Shown here piece after piece: positions 32,558 through 42,766 of a DNA stretch of 64,000 nucleotides. The stretch covers positions 186,001 to 250,000 of the forward strand of contig JAPJBO010000091.1 in NCBI GenBank assembly GCA_030068145.1, in the 5' to 3' direction. The stretch comes from Diplonema papillatum (lineage: Eukaryota > Euglenozoa > Diplonemea > Diplonemida > Diplonemidae). Positions within the stretch are counted from its first letter, which is position 1, and each line of letters begins with the position of its first letter. The position numbers and the translations under genes are program-made. Under the pieces are notes generated by a model. It was not told the origin of the DNA, made no database searches, and saw nothing but the letters and a program-made list of their open reading frames with translations.

Positions 32558-33959
32558 CATACATGTAACCCCCGACAAATTTGTCGGGGGAAAACGGGGA
32601 AAATCGGGGGTCTGATGGCTCAGCAGAAATCGGGGGGAAATCGGGGGAATCGGGGGAAACTCGGTAAGGAAATCGGGGAAAATGGGTGGAAAATCGGGGG
32701 AAAATCGGGAGAAATTGGGGGGCAATCGGGGGTATTTATAGTTGGACTCTACCTGTCTGCAAGGCAAAGAGATGGGAAAACAAGTGCATACATCGCATTA
32801 TATAACTATTTCGACGTGTTCGAAACTGGGATACTCTCAGAATAATTTTCTCCGGCTATTTCTTACGGGCCATGACACCTACTCACCAAGCCCGACTCCT
32901 CTGAAGATGTCTCATGGCACTCAACCATCTTCTCACGAATCCCACCTGCGACATCGCCGTTCACCATCAGTGCCGCGCGCATTGCGATGATCCCCGGCTT
33001 CAACCGGCGGCGTCTTTTATTCTCTCCGAGTCTGTTCAGTGTACTGAAGGCCGAATCCACGTGTGTGACGGTCGGTGAAAGCTTGAGACACATTTTAGCG
33101 AAGCACTGCAGTGCCGGATGCTCCCCCGTGTAGGATGCCCAATAGTCGTGGGCTGTACGGTGCTTGTCAGCTGCGTAGCACTGCCGGCCCACTGCACAAA
33201 CTGCCCGGACACCTCTTCTGACTCGCGGCAAACAGAACACACATTGCCTCGATAGAGGCACCGTCTGGCTCGCTCAAGGAGGACCATTGCTGGGTGAAGG
33301 AACCGAAGACTGATGAAGATGCCGTAATTCGGGTGCTCTGTATTGGCCAGGGTTCTTCTGGGTATGCATGGCTGACCAGTGCGCCGAAGTCGAACTTCGA
33401 TCGGACAGCTGTGCTCTAGCTGTCGAAGATAACAACATCTCCATCGTAGCCGCCGCCTGTTTAGCCCGTCCTGGATTGTTCTTCAGCAGAAAGCCGTTGG
33501 CCCTCCACCTCGGAAGGCAGCAGGACGGCCCCGCAGAAAGAAGAGTGCTAAAAAGAAGAAGCTGGTGCCTATTGAAGACACGACAAGCGATGAAGAGTCG
33601 GAAGCAGCGCAGCATCAAACCGAAAGCCCGCGCAACTAAAAGCAGCCCGAATGCCAACCGGCGGTTGTCAAGGAAGCGCGGGCGTTGAGCGAAATACTCG
33701 CAAAGCAGCCGCATGAGCTGACCGGGTCGCACAAGACGTGCCCCGCCTAACATTTCTTTTTCCGTTCGTTCGCCATTTCTCAAAAAATCTATTTTCTTTT
33801 CTCAGCCTTTCAATTGGTAGTCATGCCAACGGGCCGAAACAAACTTTTTCCCTGCCGGTGCACTACAGTGAAACCCCCCCGATTTCCCCCGATTTTAAAA
33901 ATCGGGGGGTTTTCAGCCCCCGATTTTCTCCGACAAATTTGCCGGGGGTTACATGTATG
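32558..33959. mobile_element. TIR element enclosing a hAT remnant, TSD GTAAAA
   Basis: Both ends begin CATACATGTAACCCCCG when read inward and continue CAAATTTGTCGG. GTAAAA is present on both sides (32552-32557 and 33960-33965). AATCGGGGG repeats follow the left end, and CCCCCGATTT repeats precede the right end. The interior includes a hAT-like C-terminal coding piece. hAT elements normally make 8-bp duplications, so either two bases have decayed or another transposase moved this element. Confidence 0.6.
32890..33200 (-). pseudogene. hAT transposase C-terminal fragment
   Basis: The minus-strand frame reads YWASYTGEHPALQCFAKMCL, then KLSPTVTHVDSAFSTLNRLG and RRLKPGIIAMRAALMVNGD. This fits the hAT dimerisation region (W--Y----P-L---A---L---P-----S-FS, then RRL). 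Upstream catalytic domains are absent in this interval. Confidence 0.6.
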
Positions 33960-35073
33960 GTAAAAGGTACCCCACAGTGCAGTCGTGAAGGACTGACCGG
34001 GAAGGACCACTCTTGAGTGTGCAGCCGGGGAATGTTTGGCAGAGCAGTGTGGCCTTGCTTGCACCAAAGATTTCGCCGGTAATATTGGCATGCTTATTCC
34101 TCCACTTAGTCATGCTATCACAGCCACACTTTGTTTTGAGCTGTAAAGCTGTCAGAATTTCGGCGGTGCCAAGGTTTCTACAGTGCTTCTACTTCCAGCG
34201 ACAGGGAGAAGCTCAAAAGAGTGCCCCCTCAACGGTACCAGGGCACCGCCTTCTGTAGACGACATAGTTCCTGATTCCGGCTATCTGGACGAAGTGATTC
34301 TGGCTAGTTAGGAGATTTTGTCCACGGAGTCCGATTGCGCCAATTTCGTTTTGGTTTTTGAGTGAGACTTTGGAACAGGACGCGAGCTTCTACTAGTGAG
34401 GTTTGGGCCAAACTCGGTCAAACTCGATCAGCAGTGTGCTTGCTCATGGTGACAACCCAGGCAAAAGAGACCACGAGGTCAAAAAAAAAAGAAGGGGCCA
34501 AGGTTACACCTGCTGTGTCAGCGCTGGTCAGTGTGTCAGCGAGGCCCGCCTACCGACATAATATAGGGAAGAAAAATACGTGCGCTCGGCTAAAGGCCGG
34601 CGCGGGGCGAGACTGGAGGCAGCAGTTATAGTTCGGGAAACAGTAAAGTTCGGGCGAAGCTAATTTCTGGTGAAGCAAAGTTCGGGCGCAACTGAGTTCG
34701 GGCGAAGCTAAGTTCTGAAGCAAAGTTCGGGTTCTGGCGGTGCTGAGTTCGGCGTGTAGCAAGTTTGGCCTGTGATGGCAAGTTCGGCGCCAATACCCGG
34801 GGAGACCCCCGGACCCCCCCGCCTTCGGTTATCGGTTATCGGTATGGTGGATACCTGTCTCGAGTTAGTTCTTGAGAACAGGTGAGGTGGTTCCTTGTGC
34901 CTCCCCGTCGCCATCCTTGGCGCGTTGTTTGTTTTCGTGTTCGGTTTCGTTCTTTGTTTTTACGGTCTCACGTTGTGGTGGGGGGGTTCAGTGAGCTTTT
35001 TACTTTGCCCGCCCTCCCCGACTCCCGGAACTGAACAGAGGGGAAATGGAAATAAGCCTTTTTTGGGGGGGGG
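33960..35073. other. Intron A/B, AAGTTCGGGCG repeats
   Basis: Degenerate repeats of AAGTTCGGGCGAAGCTAAG lie at 34625-34745. No gene is recognised. Confidence 0.4.
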
Positions 35074-35370
35074 TCAACGACAAAACGGGTTCTATATAAC
35101 TGGATTACGACAAAGTGGATTCATAATCCGCTTTGTCGCGACAAACTGGATTATAATCCACTTTGTCGCGACAAAGTGGATTATTAGTGGATGATAATCC
35201 AGTAATAATCCACTTTGTCGCTTTTGATAATCCACTTTGTCGCTTCTGGCAACTGGCATGAATTGTATAGGGGGACCCTTCACAAAAGGTTCCCCACAGG
35301 GAAAGTGACTATTTTGAGTTGTTTGCGTTCATTGAAACCATCGTAAATGAGTTTAGGTCCGTCTTTTAAC
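35074..35370 (+). mobile_element. MITE, CGACAAAGTGGATT family, truncated copy
   Basis: Tandem and inverted copies of GCGACAAAGTGGATTA (stem-forming) are followed by sequence running to GTTTAGGTCCGTC. The block is an inverted copy of the right two-thirds of the element at 47356-47691 and lacks its second terminal repeat. Confidence 0.75.
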
Positions 35371-36049
35371 CGCGAAACGACATCACAAATAATTTTTGCG
35401 CCTCTCGTCCCCAACTTCGTCGCGGCTCAACACAAATTGTGTTGGGGGGACCCTTTCAAAAGATTTCCCCATTTCTTTGAGACTCTCAAACGTGAGAAAT
35501 GGAGCCTTTCGTCTTCACAATTCACGCTGTCGCGCACGGGTCACGGGTACCTGGGGGCCTACAAGACCACAGAGATATATGCAAGGTTCTGAATCCATAT
35601 TTTCCTTCGTAAGAGGGTGCCTTCGATTCGCAGGTGCGAGTACTGAATCCTTATTGTCGTCAACACGGTAACCAACACTGCCATCTTCACTTCACAGCAT
35701 CACTCTTTATCGCCTCTGATCAGCGGAATTGGAATGCTGGAATGGAAGTGCGGACAAGTGCTGAAAGCAAAGGGCGGCAAACCCGAAAATGACTCCGATC
35801 AGTGTACTGTGAATGATGAAAGGAAAGTACGAACGAATGCCAGTACCCACTCTCCAGGCTCACGCGATACAACTGTCAGAATCTCCCCGACGGCAAACGC
35901 GAGTCTCTCTCCAGTTCGGTGCCAGTGAAGCCAAAACGAGCTCTGTTTCCCGCATCTTTGTTCCTCGTTTGATTTAGCTGGTGGTAGTTTGAAGTAGTTA
36001 GGCTCTCTCACAATCTCTTGTTCAAACGTGCATAATATTTTAGGCGTAA
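35371..36049. other. Intron A/B, nothing recognised
   Basis: No gene or repeat was recognised between the MITE and the 30-bp array. Confidence 0.4.
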
Positions 36050-37492
36050 ACTGCTTATATGGCCAGCAATGTTTCAAAATTGCTTAAATGGCCAGCAATG
36101 TTTCCAAAAAGTTGCTTATATGGCCAGCAATGTTTCAGAAAACTGCTTATATGGCCAGCAATGTTTCAGAATTGCTTATATGGCCAGCAATGTTTCAGAA
36201 GTTGCTTATATGGCCAGCAATGGTTCAGAATTGCCTATATGGCCAGCTATGTTTCAGGAAATTGCTTATATGGCCAGCAATGTTTCAAAATTGCTTATAT
36301 GGCCAGCAATGTTTCAAAATTGCTTATATGGCCAGCAATGTTTCAAAATTGCTTATATGGCCAGCAATGTTTCAGAAAACTGCTTATATGGCCAGCAATG
36401 TTTCAGAATTGCTTATATGGCCAGCAATGTTTCAGAATTGCCTATATGGCCAGCTATGTTTCAGGAAATTGCTTATATGGCCAGCAATGTTTCAAAATTG
36501 CTTATATGGCCAGCAATGTTTCAGAAAACTGCTTATATGGCCAGCAATGTTTCAGAATTGCTTATATGGCCAGCAATGTTTCAGAATTGCCTATATGGCC
36601 AGCTATGTTTCAGGAAATTGCTTATATGGCCAGCAATGTTTCAAAATTGCTTATATGGCCAGAAATGTTTCAAAATTGCTTATATGGCCAGCAATGTTTC
36701 AGAAAACTGCTTATATGGCCAGCAATGTTTCAGAACTGCTTATATGGCCAGCAATGTTTCAGAAGTTGCTTATATGGCCAGCAATGTTTCAGAATTGCTT
36801 ATATGGCCAGCAATGGTTCAGAATTGCCTATATGGCCAGCTATGTTTCAGGAAATTGCTTATATGGCCAGCAATGTTTCAAAATTGCTTATATGGCCAGA
36901 AATGTTTCAAAATTGCTTATATGGCCAGCAATGTTTCAGAAGTTGCTTATATGGCCAGCAATGGTTCAGAATTGCCTATATGGCCAGCAATGTTTCAGAA
37001 AACTGCTTATATGGCCAGCAATGTTTCAGAAAATTGCTTATATGGCCAGCAATGTTTCAGAAGTTGCTTATATGGCCAGCAATGTTTCAGAATTGCCTAT
37101 ATGGCCAGCTATGTTTCAGGAAATTGCTTATATGGCCAGCAATGTTTCAAAATTGCTTATATGGCCAGAAATGTTTCAAAATTGCTTATATGGCCAGCAA
37201 TGTTTCAGAAGTTGCTTATATGGCCAGCAATGGTTCAGAATTGCCTATATGGCCAGCAATGTTTCAGAAAACTGCTTATATGGCCAGCAATGTTTCAGAA
37301 AATTGCTTAAATGGCCAGCAATGTTTCAGAAGTTGCTTATATGGCCAGCAATGTTTCAGAATTGCCTATATGGCCAGCTATGTTTCAGGAAATTGCTTAT
37401 ATGGCCAGCAATGTTTCGAAATTGCTTATATGGTCAGCAATGTTTCAGAAAACTGCTTATATGGCCAGCAATGTTTCGATAGTTGCTTATCC
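36050..37492 (+). repeat. ~30-bp minisatellite, about 48 units
   Basis: The unit is GCTTATATGGCCAGCAATGT followed by TTCAGAAAT or a close variant, 29-31 bp. Because the unit is near a multiple of three and rich in sense codons, all three plus frames stay open for over 400 codons, so these ORFs are not evidence of a protein. Related units in the opposite orientation occur at 42767-43079 and 44527-44690. Confidence 0.93.
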
Positions 37493-37613
37493 GGCCAGGG
37501 GTGCTTCTTGGGTATAATTTCTGGGCAAATTTCTTGTGTCACTATTTCTGGCCGAATTTTTGGGTCAGATTTTCCAAAAACTTGGGTCGAACTTTTGGGT
37601 AAATTTTCGGGTT

Positions 37614-37693
37614 AGGGCAGACTATTTTTTTTTTTTTTGATCCGCGTCCTAGCGCGCGGAAAATTTTGGGAAACCGTGGAAAAAAAAATAGTT
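37614..37693 (+). repeat. Hairpin motif copy 7
   Basis: AGGGCAGACTATTTTTT, GATCCGCGTCCTAGCGCGCG, then AAAAAAATAGTT. The last TAGTT is the left target duplication of E3. The other copies are at 1544-1631, 2946-3026(-), 14260-14366, 21381-21462(-), 22131-22210, 26025-26110 and 41659-41764(-). Confidence 0.8.
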
Positions 37694-39312
37694 TGGTGTG
37701 ATCCACCCTGGAGTTTTTCCGGGTTTGTGCCGGGTTTGTGCCGGGTTTGTACCGGGGGGGGGGTCCGGTTTTTTTTATTTTTGTCTCCCCAGCACCCGCT
37801 AGCACCCTTGGTCGCGGAGATTTCAGGCTTCGCGGTGGATTTTGCCACGTTTCATGATCGTCTGGTGCTCGTGGGGGTTTGTCCCGCTCTTTGCGGTCCC
37901 TCGCCCTTCTGTCATGTTCAGCCTACGGGCTTCGGTATCTTGTCGGTTTGAGGCCCCTTCCGTAGCTTGGAAAACAGAAAGAGAAGCAAGCATCTCCATC
38001 GGATCAGAACGAGGGACAGAAGTTCCCACACTCAACCCGCTCGGCTGTGCCATCGGAACAGAAGTCGGCAACAAGCGGTTCGGACGGGCGGTTCCCAGCC
38101 CATCAAGTACAACCGGTTTTCCCTCGCCTAGAAGGTGCTGTCGGATGGCTTAAGATGGCCTGAGCAGACTGCTACCTTTGGTTCCGCATCCTTTCAAACG
38201 GTGGCTGACCAAGCCGCTGTTTGAGCTCTGCAGGGGTTTCGATGCACTCCAAAATGCGGGTACCAACAACCCCGGCAGCTGGGAGGAATGGCTACCGAGC
38301 ATGGGTGCGTGGCGTTCGTGGACGCGCAACTGCGTGCAAACAAGCGTCACGCAATTAGCAGAGACAGGTCACCACTCGTTCTGCAGTGGAGTCAGCATTA
38401 GCTCAATGTGTCGGGAGCAGCAGTTGTCGACTGAAAAGTAAGCACGTACCACGGATGCAGAACATCGATGCAGACGATGAATGCCGCAAATGCAGGCATT
38501 CGAGGCCGTTCTACGATGGCTAGCGAAAGAGCGTGCCGTACCTCAGGCAGGTCGCTCGAAAACGGCGACCCGAAATGGAAGATTCACCCCCAGGAACAAT
38601 ACCTAGCGGAGTGGAAGCGCAGGCAGGCCCGGATAGAAACATGAGGCGACGCAGAAGAGACAGAGGAGCGAAGAAACGGGGCTGCACCAGTGGCAGACCC
38701 GGACGTTGGGGTTAAACAATCGAAGAAGAAGTGTAAGACGAGGAAACACCGACTCGGGCATACCGGCCGAGAACAGCCAATCATGGAACCCAGGGCACAA
38801 GGGAGGCTACGGCGCGGTGGTGAAGTAACGAAGCTCGCTCGCTAGCATCCGGCAAGAGCCAGCATGACACATGAATTTGGAAATGATGCTTCATTTGGAA
38901 ACAGCGAGGGCAGGGGGCTAATCTGCTTGTACTAGGCTCCTCGGTTCCCGTAGTATCGGAGGCAATTGCTGGCTGGTGGTCGGTTGTAGTCCGTTGTCAA
39001 GCACAACCGGGCTTGCCCTCTGGAGGCTTTGGAAAATAGTGGTTCCTGTCTGTCAGGTGTATTCAGCGCTGCAATGGCAAAGCGCTCCGGGTACCTTCTG
39101 CGGTGGACCTACACTTTCGGTGCCGCCTTACATATTTATTGGTGTTGGTTTTTACTCGACAGGACCCTGGTGTAGTCGGTTTAGCTTGATTGCAGGGATC
39201 ACCTGCCATAACCTGAAGGGTGGTGCAAAATAAAAAATCGGACCCCCCTTGAGTTTTTCCGGGTTTGTGCCGGGTTTGTGCCGGGTTTGCACCGGGCATA
39301 TGGATCACACCA
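37694..39312. mobile_element. Non-autonomous TIR transposon E3, TSD TAGTT
   Basis: Ends read inward TGGTGTGATCCA on both sides. The inner block of GGGTTTGTGCC repeats (37724-37755 and 39256-39290) lies in direct orientation at the two ends. Both ends reach GGTCCG plus a T-tract. TAGTT flanks both sides (37689-37693 and 39313-39317). The duplicated segment at 21345-21420 carries the same flanks without E3, giving an empty site. The architecture matches E1 and E2. The interior has open frames (e.g. 38178-38441 plus) but no domain, and no transposase. Confidence 0.82.
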
Positions 39313-39317
39313 TAGTT

Positions 39318-39582
39318 GAAAAAAAAAATATTTTTTCTTTTTTTCTGTGGGAAGGGCACAACAGGGTGCCATGGGGGGACTCCAGATGGTCAGCGCTTCG
39401 GCTGCGGAAACACCAAACCTCGCTCGTGGGGCCGACAACGACACGTCAGCGGAACGCCGGATTAGAAGCTCGCTGTGAATCTCTAATTTGTTTTGACCCC
39501 CTGACGTATCTGTTGCTGCAGCACCACGAAAGCTGTGACGCCGGAAAAAAGCACACCCGACACCGACCGAGGACATCCGTTC
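39318..39582 (-). repeat. Inverted copy of 20985-21345 without 28S
   Basis: Minus-strand sequence matches 20985-21055 joined to 21180-21345. The 28S fragment of the other copy is replaced here by about 14 bases (ATACGTCAGGGGG). Confidence 0.8.
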
Positions 39583-40650
39583 ATCAGGAAGTGGCCAAGA
39601 CCCTTCTCAAACTTGATGGGCTCCCACTTTCTGTGCAGCTGTTGCAGTAGTGTGAGGGCACCAACAAGGTGAATGCCCAGCGCCGTACCGTCGACATCCC
39701 CGGTGCACCCTTCAGAACCTGCAAGAACAAGAAAGTAGCCTGAAAACTGTGGCCTTGCCGTGGGTCGCAGAGCTGCGGTATTCTCAGCATCCACTGCACG
39801 AAACTGCAGGAAGTGAGAGGTGTGGTGTGTACCCGTATCGTCACGCAGCAAGCGCATAACCAACAGCGCACTGAGCAACGCAGTGCGGGAGTTCCATCCA
39901 GAAACTCTGTTTGCTACTGGGAGCAGTCCATCGTGAATGCGGAGGGGTCTTCTTCTTGGGGAGAGCTGGAAGGGCAATTCGCCGAGGCTATTCGAGCCGT
40001 TTTCACTGGACACCGTGCCCGGCCTCTCTGACGATCGCCGTGCTCGGTTCACACCGGGACGGGGAAAAGGTTCCACACCCGGGCCATGAGGATGAAGTTC
40101 GTCGAGGTCTGGAAGTCATCTGGGGTTCCGCGTACCATCCTCAAGACGATGTACATGTTCGCGACTGGGGATGCGAATACCCTGCGAACACCAAACGAAA
40201 GCCACCTGGCTGAACTCCTCACAACTGATTTCACCCCAGTGAGGTTGCATTCCGAAGCTCGTCAAAAGAATCCAAATACGACGGCTACTGGGACGCCATG
40301 GGCCGCGTTCTTGAGAAGTGCGGTACTGTCGTGGGCGAGAGGCGTCATGGAGAAGTATCACGCCTCACGTTTGAGGCCCCCGCAAGCATCCGGCTTCTCA
40401 TGGAAGAAGTGCAGAAGCGGCTTCCGGCCGATGCCCACATCCCGTCCAAAACGTGGGTATGGTACCAGTTCTGGCCGAGTACGCCGAACAGCACGGTTGC
40501 TCCGAGGCAGTCGCAAGGCCCACGACTAGACGCCCACTACTGTCGGTGGCAGCAGCTCTACGCTCAGGCCAGTGTGGCTCCTGCGCCAGCCGCGCCAGGC
40601 CGCGCCAGAAAACCCTGTTTTCTGGCGCGTTTGGCGCGATTGGCGCGCCC
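39583..40650. pseudogene. Unclassified repeated coding fragment, copy 2
   Basis: Bases 39583-40050 are a direct copy of 20207-20640. Bases 40050-40340 are an inverted copy of 19680-19975, so parts have been rearranged. The plus strand from 40075 reads RAMRMKFVEVWKSSGVPRTI, then LKTMYMFATGD, YWDAMGRVLEKCGTVV, RLLMEEVQKRLPADAHIPSK, TWVWYQFWPSTPNS and LDAHYCRWQQLYAQ. The family is not recognised; a transposon-encoded protein is likely. The tail (40585-40650) is TGGCGCG-rich. Confidence 0.5.
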
Positions 40651-41658
40651 TTAGTGTTTTCACCAGGAATTGACAACTTTTTCATTTTGGGTTCATCATC
40701 CGTCCATTTTCTCGGCGATCCCGGCGTGCTTTCCGACAAACTTTTTGTTCGATGAGAAGATCGATGACGAAATCTTCCAGAGAACCTGTTCTCAGAGGGT
40801 GTCAACCTATTCTGGTGCCTTCCCACACCCCCTGTCCTTCCAGAGCCACTGAAAAACAAGCTTTTTGCAGGGGATCGATCCCTGCAAGCAGCCTTTTTGG
40901 ACCGGTTTGGACGTGTTCGCCATGGTAATCCACGGTACCCCGCGGCAATGCAAGGCCGACGAACCACAGGGATCCACTTACGGTTCCGGGTCTATTTGGC
41001 ACCGTTCTCTTCATCCGAGAAAAAAGCGAGCAAAAAGTCGTCGGGAAAAAGTTGCTACGGGAAATTGTCACCTACCTGGGGACGATTCCTGTCCTTCCCG
41101 TGGTAAACCTGCCGCCCGGTGCTCTGCATCTTATGAGGAGTCACGAACCACACACATACGTATGGGTCCCCGAGTCTATTTTGAACCGTTCTCTTCATCG
41201 GAGCTGAGGGCGAGCAAAACGTCGTTGAAAAAGATCTGTTGCGTGGACCAGCGGGAAAATATCACCACAACTTTTGCCCAAACCAGATTCCACTGTTTGT
41301 GCATCGAAAAATGGCCCGGGAAAATTATCAATTCCCCCGAGGACGACTCTTTTTGCCCCGTGCATGTGACGAGGGAGCCTAAATTTCCTTGGGATACAGG
41401 GTGCGCCAAACGCGCCAGGCTTGGCGCGCGCCATGCCACGCCAAACGCGCCAGGCCCCAGGAGCCACACTGCTCAGGCTCACCCGGTCCCTCCTTACAAC
41501 AAAAAGCCTGAGCACATGCAGACGACGGTTATTTCCCAGTGCAAAAAGTCGCCGAAGAATCAAAGTGAGGGGCGCGTACCCCTCCGGGCCCCACCCCCCG
41601 ACCGCTTGCCACCAAGACCACCCCCCTCCACACAGGAGCCCGCAGGCCAGGTGACTTG
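40651..41658. other. Intron A/B with dispersed repeats
   Basis: Bases 40848-40980 are an inverted copy of 1097-1245. Dispersed CATCGGAGCTGA units lie at 40965-41060 and 41145-41245 (about 180 bp apart). GGCGCG-rich sequence spans 41405-41460. Bases 41480-41658 are an inverted copy of 14367-14530. No gene is seen. Confidence 0.6.
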
Positions 41659-41849
41659 CCAAACTATTTTTTTTTTTTAAAAACTATTTTTTTTCGCGCG
41701 CGCGCGCGGAAAATTTTCAGGGGTCGGGGGACGCGGATCAAAAAATAAAAATAGTCTGCCCTTACTTTTGAGTCAAACATTTTGAGCAATATTTGGGTCA
41801 ATTTTTGGCTCGAATTTTGTGCATATTTGGGTCAACAAATTGAAATGCA

Positions 41850-42404
41850 GTCTGACATCAACGGCCTTTGTGGGCAATGAAACCACCAAGGTCCACGAAA
41901 AACATCGTCCAGTTCTCTGTGTCTTCGGCAAATCCGATTGTGGGCGATAGGGACCGTGTTCTCCTCGCCGTCAAACCCGACAGCACAGAACAAGAGCCCT
42001 CCTGTGTGCTTCAGGTGCGCGGCGTCCACGATTACGATCGGACACATATGAGGCAGTGCGGCAACACACGCACCGTGCGCGGCGAAGGCGTACTTGAAGC
42101 GGCCCGCCTTGTCTTCAACCACGCGGCAGGAAGCCGCCGGGTCCTCTTTCTCGACGGACGCAAAGTACGACCGTAGCAGGCCGTATGTATCCTCTCCAGC
42201 AATGCTGTTCTGATCAACAGCTCGCCTGCGGGCCTGAAGTGCCACGTACGTGCTAATGTCGACGGAGAAGTCTGACTTTGCACGCGCCACAATGGCAGCA
42301 GAAGATAACTTTGGCTCCTGGACGAGCCACGGCTGGATGGTGGTAGCCAGCCAGTCAGTTTGCAAGCGCCCCCGAGGCCCACGGAGCCGCTTGCGGCCGA
42401 GCAC
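41850..42404 (-). pseudogene. MULE (Mutator-like) transposase fragment
   Basis: The minus-strand frame reads SYFASVEKEDPAASCRVVED, then GRFKYAFAAHGACVAALPHM and CPIVIVDAAHLKHTGGLLFC, then AVGFDGEENTVPIA. This is the MULE pattern preceding and including the first catalytic Asp (VDaaHLK). A one-base shift near 41937 is needed to continue into GFAEDTENWTMFFVDL, the conserved E-N-W segment, before a stop. The rest of the transposase is absent. TIRs were not recognised. Confidence 0.75.
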
Positions 42405-42766
42405 GTGTGTGCTAGACTCGCACTGATGGTGAACACCCCATCCTCGCTTTCTTATGCCCCCAATTTTGAAACCTATCTTCTGGTGTTTGTTGGCGTGATG
42501 TTTTTTGTGTGGTTTTGAACTCTAATGTTGAAACCTTGTGGCACGACCGTTTTCACTGCGCAAAAGTCTGGTGTGCATCTGAGCTTGCACCTACCGACTG
42601 ACGTTGCTCACTCCACTACAAGCCAAAACCGTGACAAATAATTGACCGCAAATACTACCCAAAAATTGACTCAGAATCACCCAAAATTTTGACCAAGATG
42701 GCACCCCCGGACCAAAATTGCACCCTCGTAAAGAGATATCCAGAATTGGAACCAAAAAGGTCCCCC
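42405..42766. other. Intron A/B, nothing recognised
   Basis: The tail adjoining the array (42640-42766) resembles, inverted, the sequence following the plus-strand array at 37492-37610 (TTTGGGTCA-type words). No gene is seen. Confidence 0.4.

Noticed and set aside
36059-37615. 518-, 464- and 413-codon ORFs on the plus strand
   Set aside because: All three frames are open because the ~30-bp tandem unit lacks stops; the peptides are mere repeats of the unit with no domain.
40898-41680. 271-codon plus ORF
   Set aside because: It crosses several unrelated dispersed repeats that are noncoding in their other copies.
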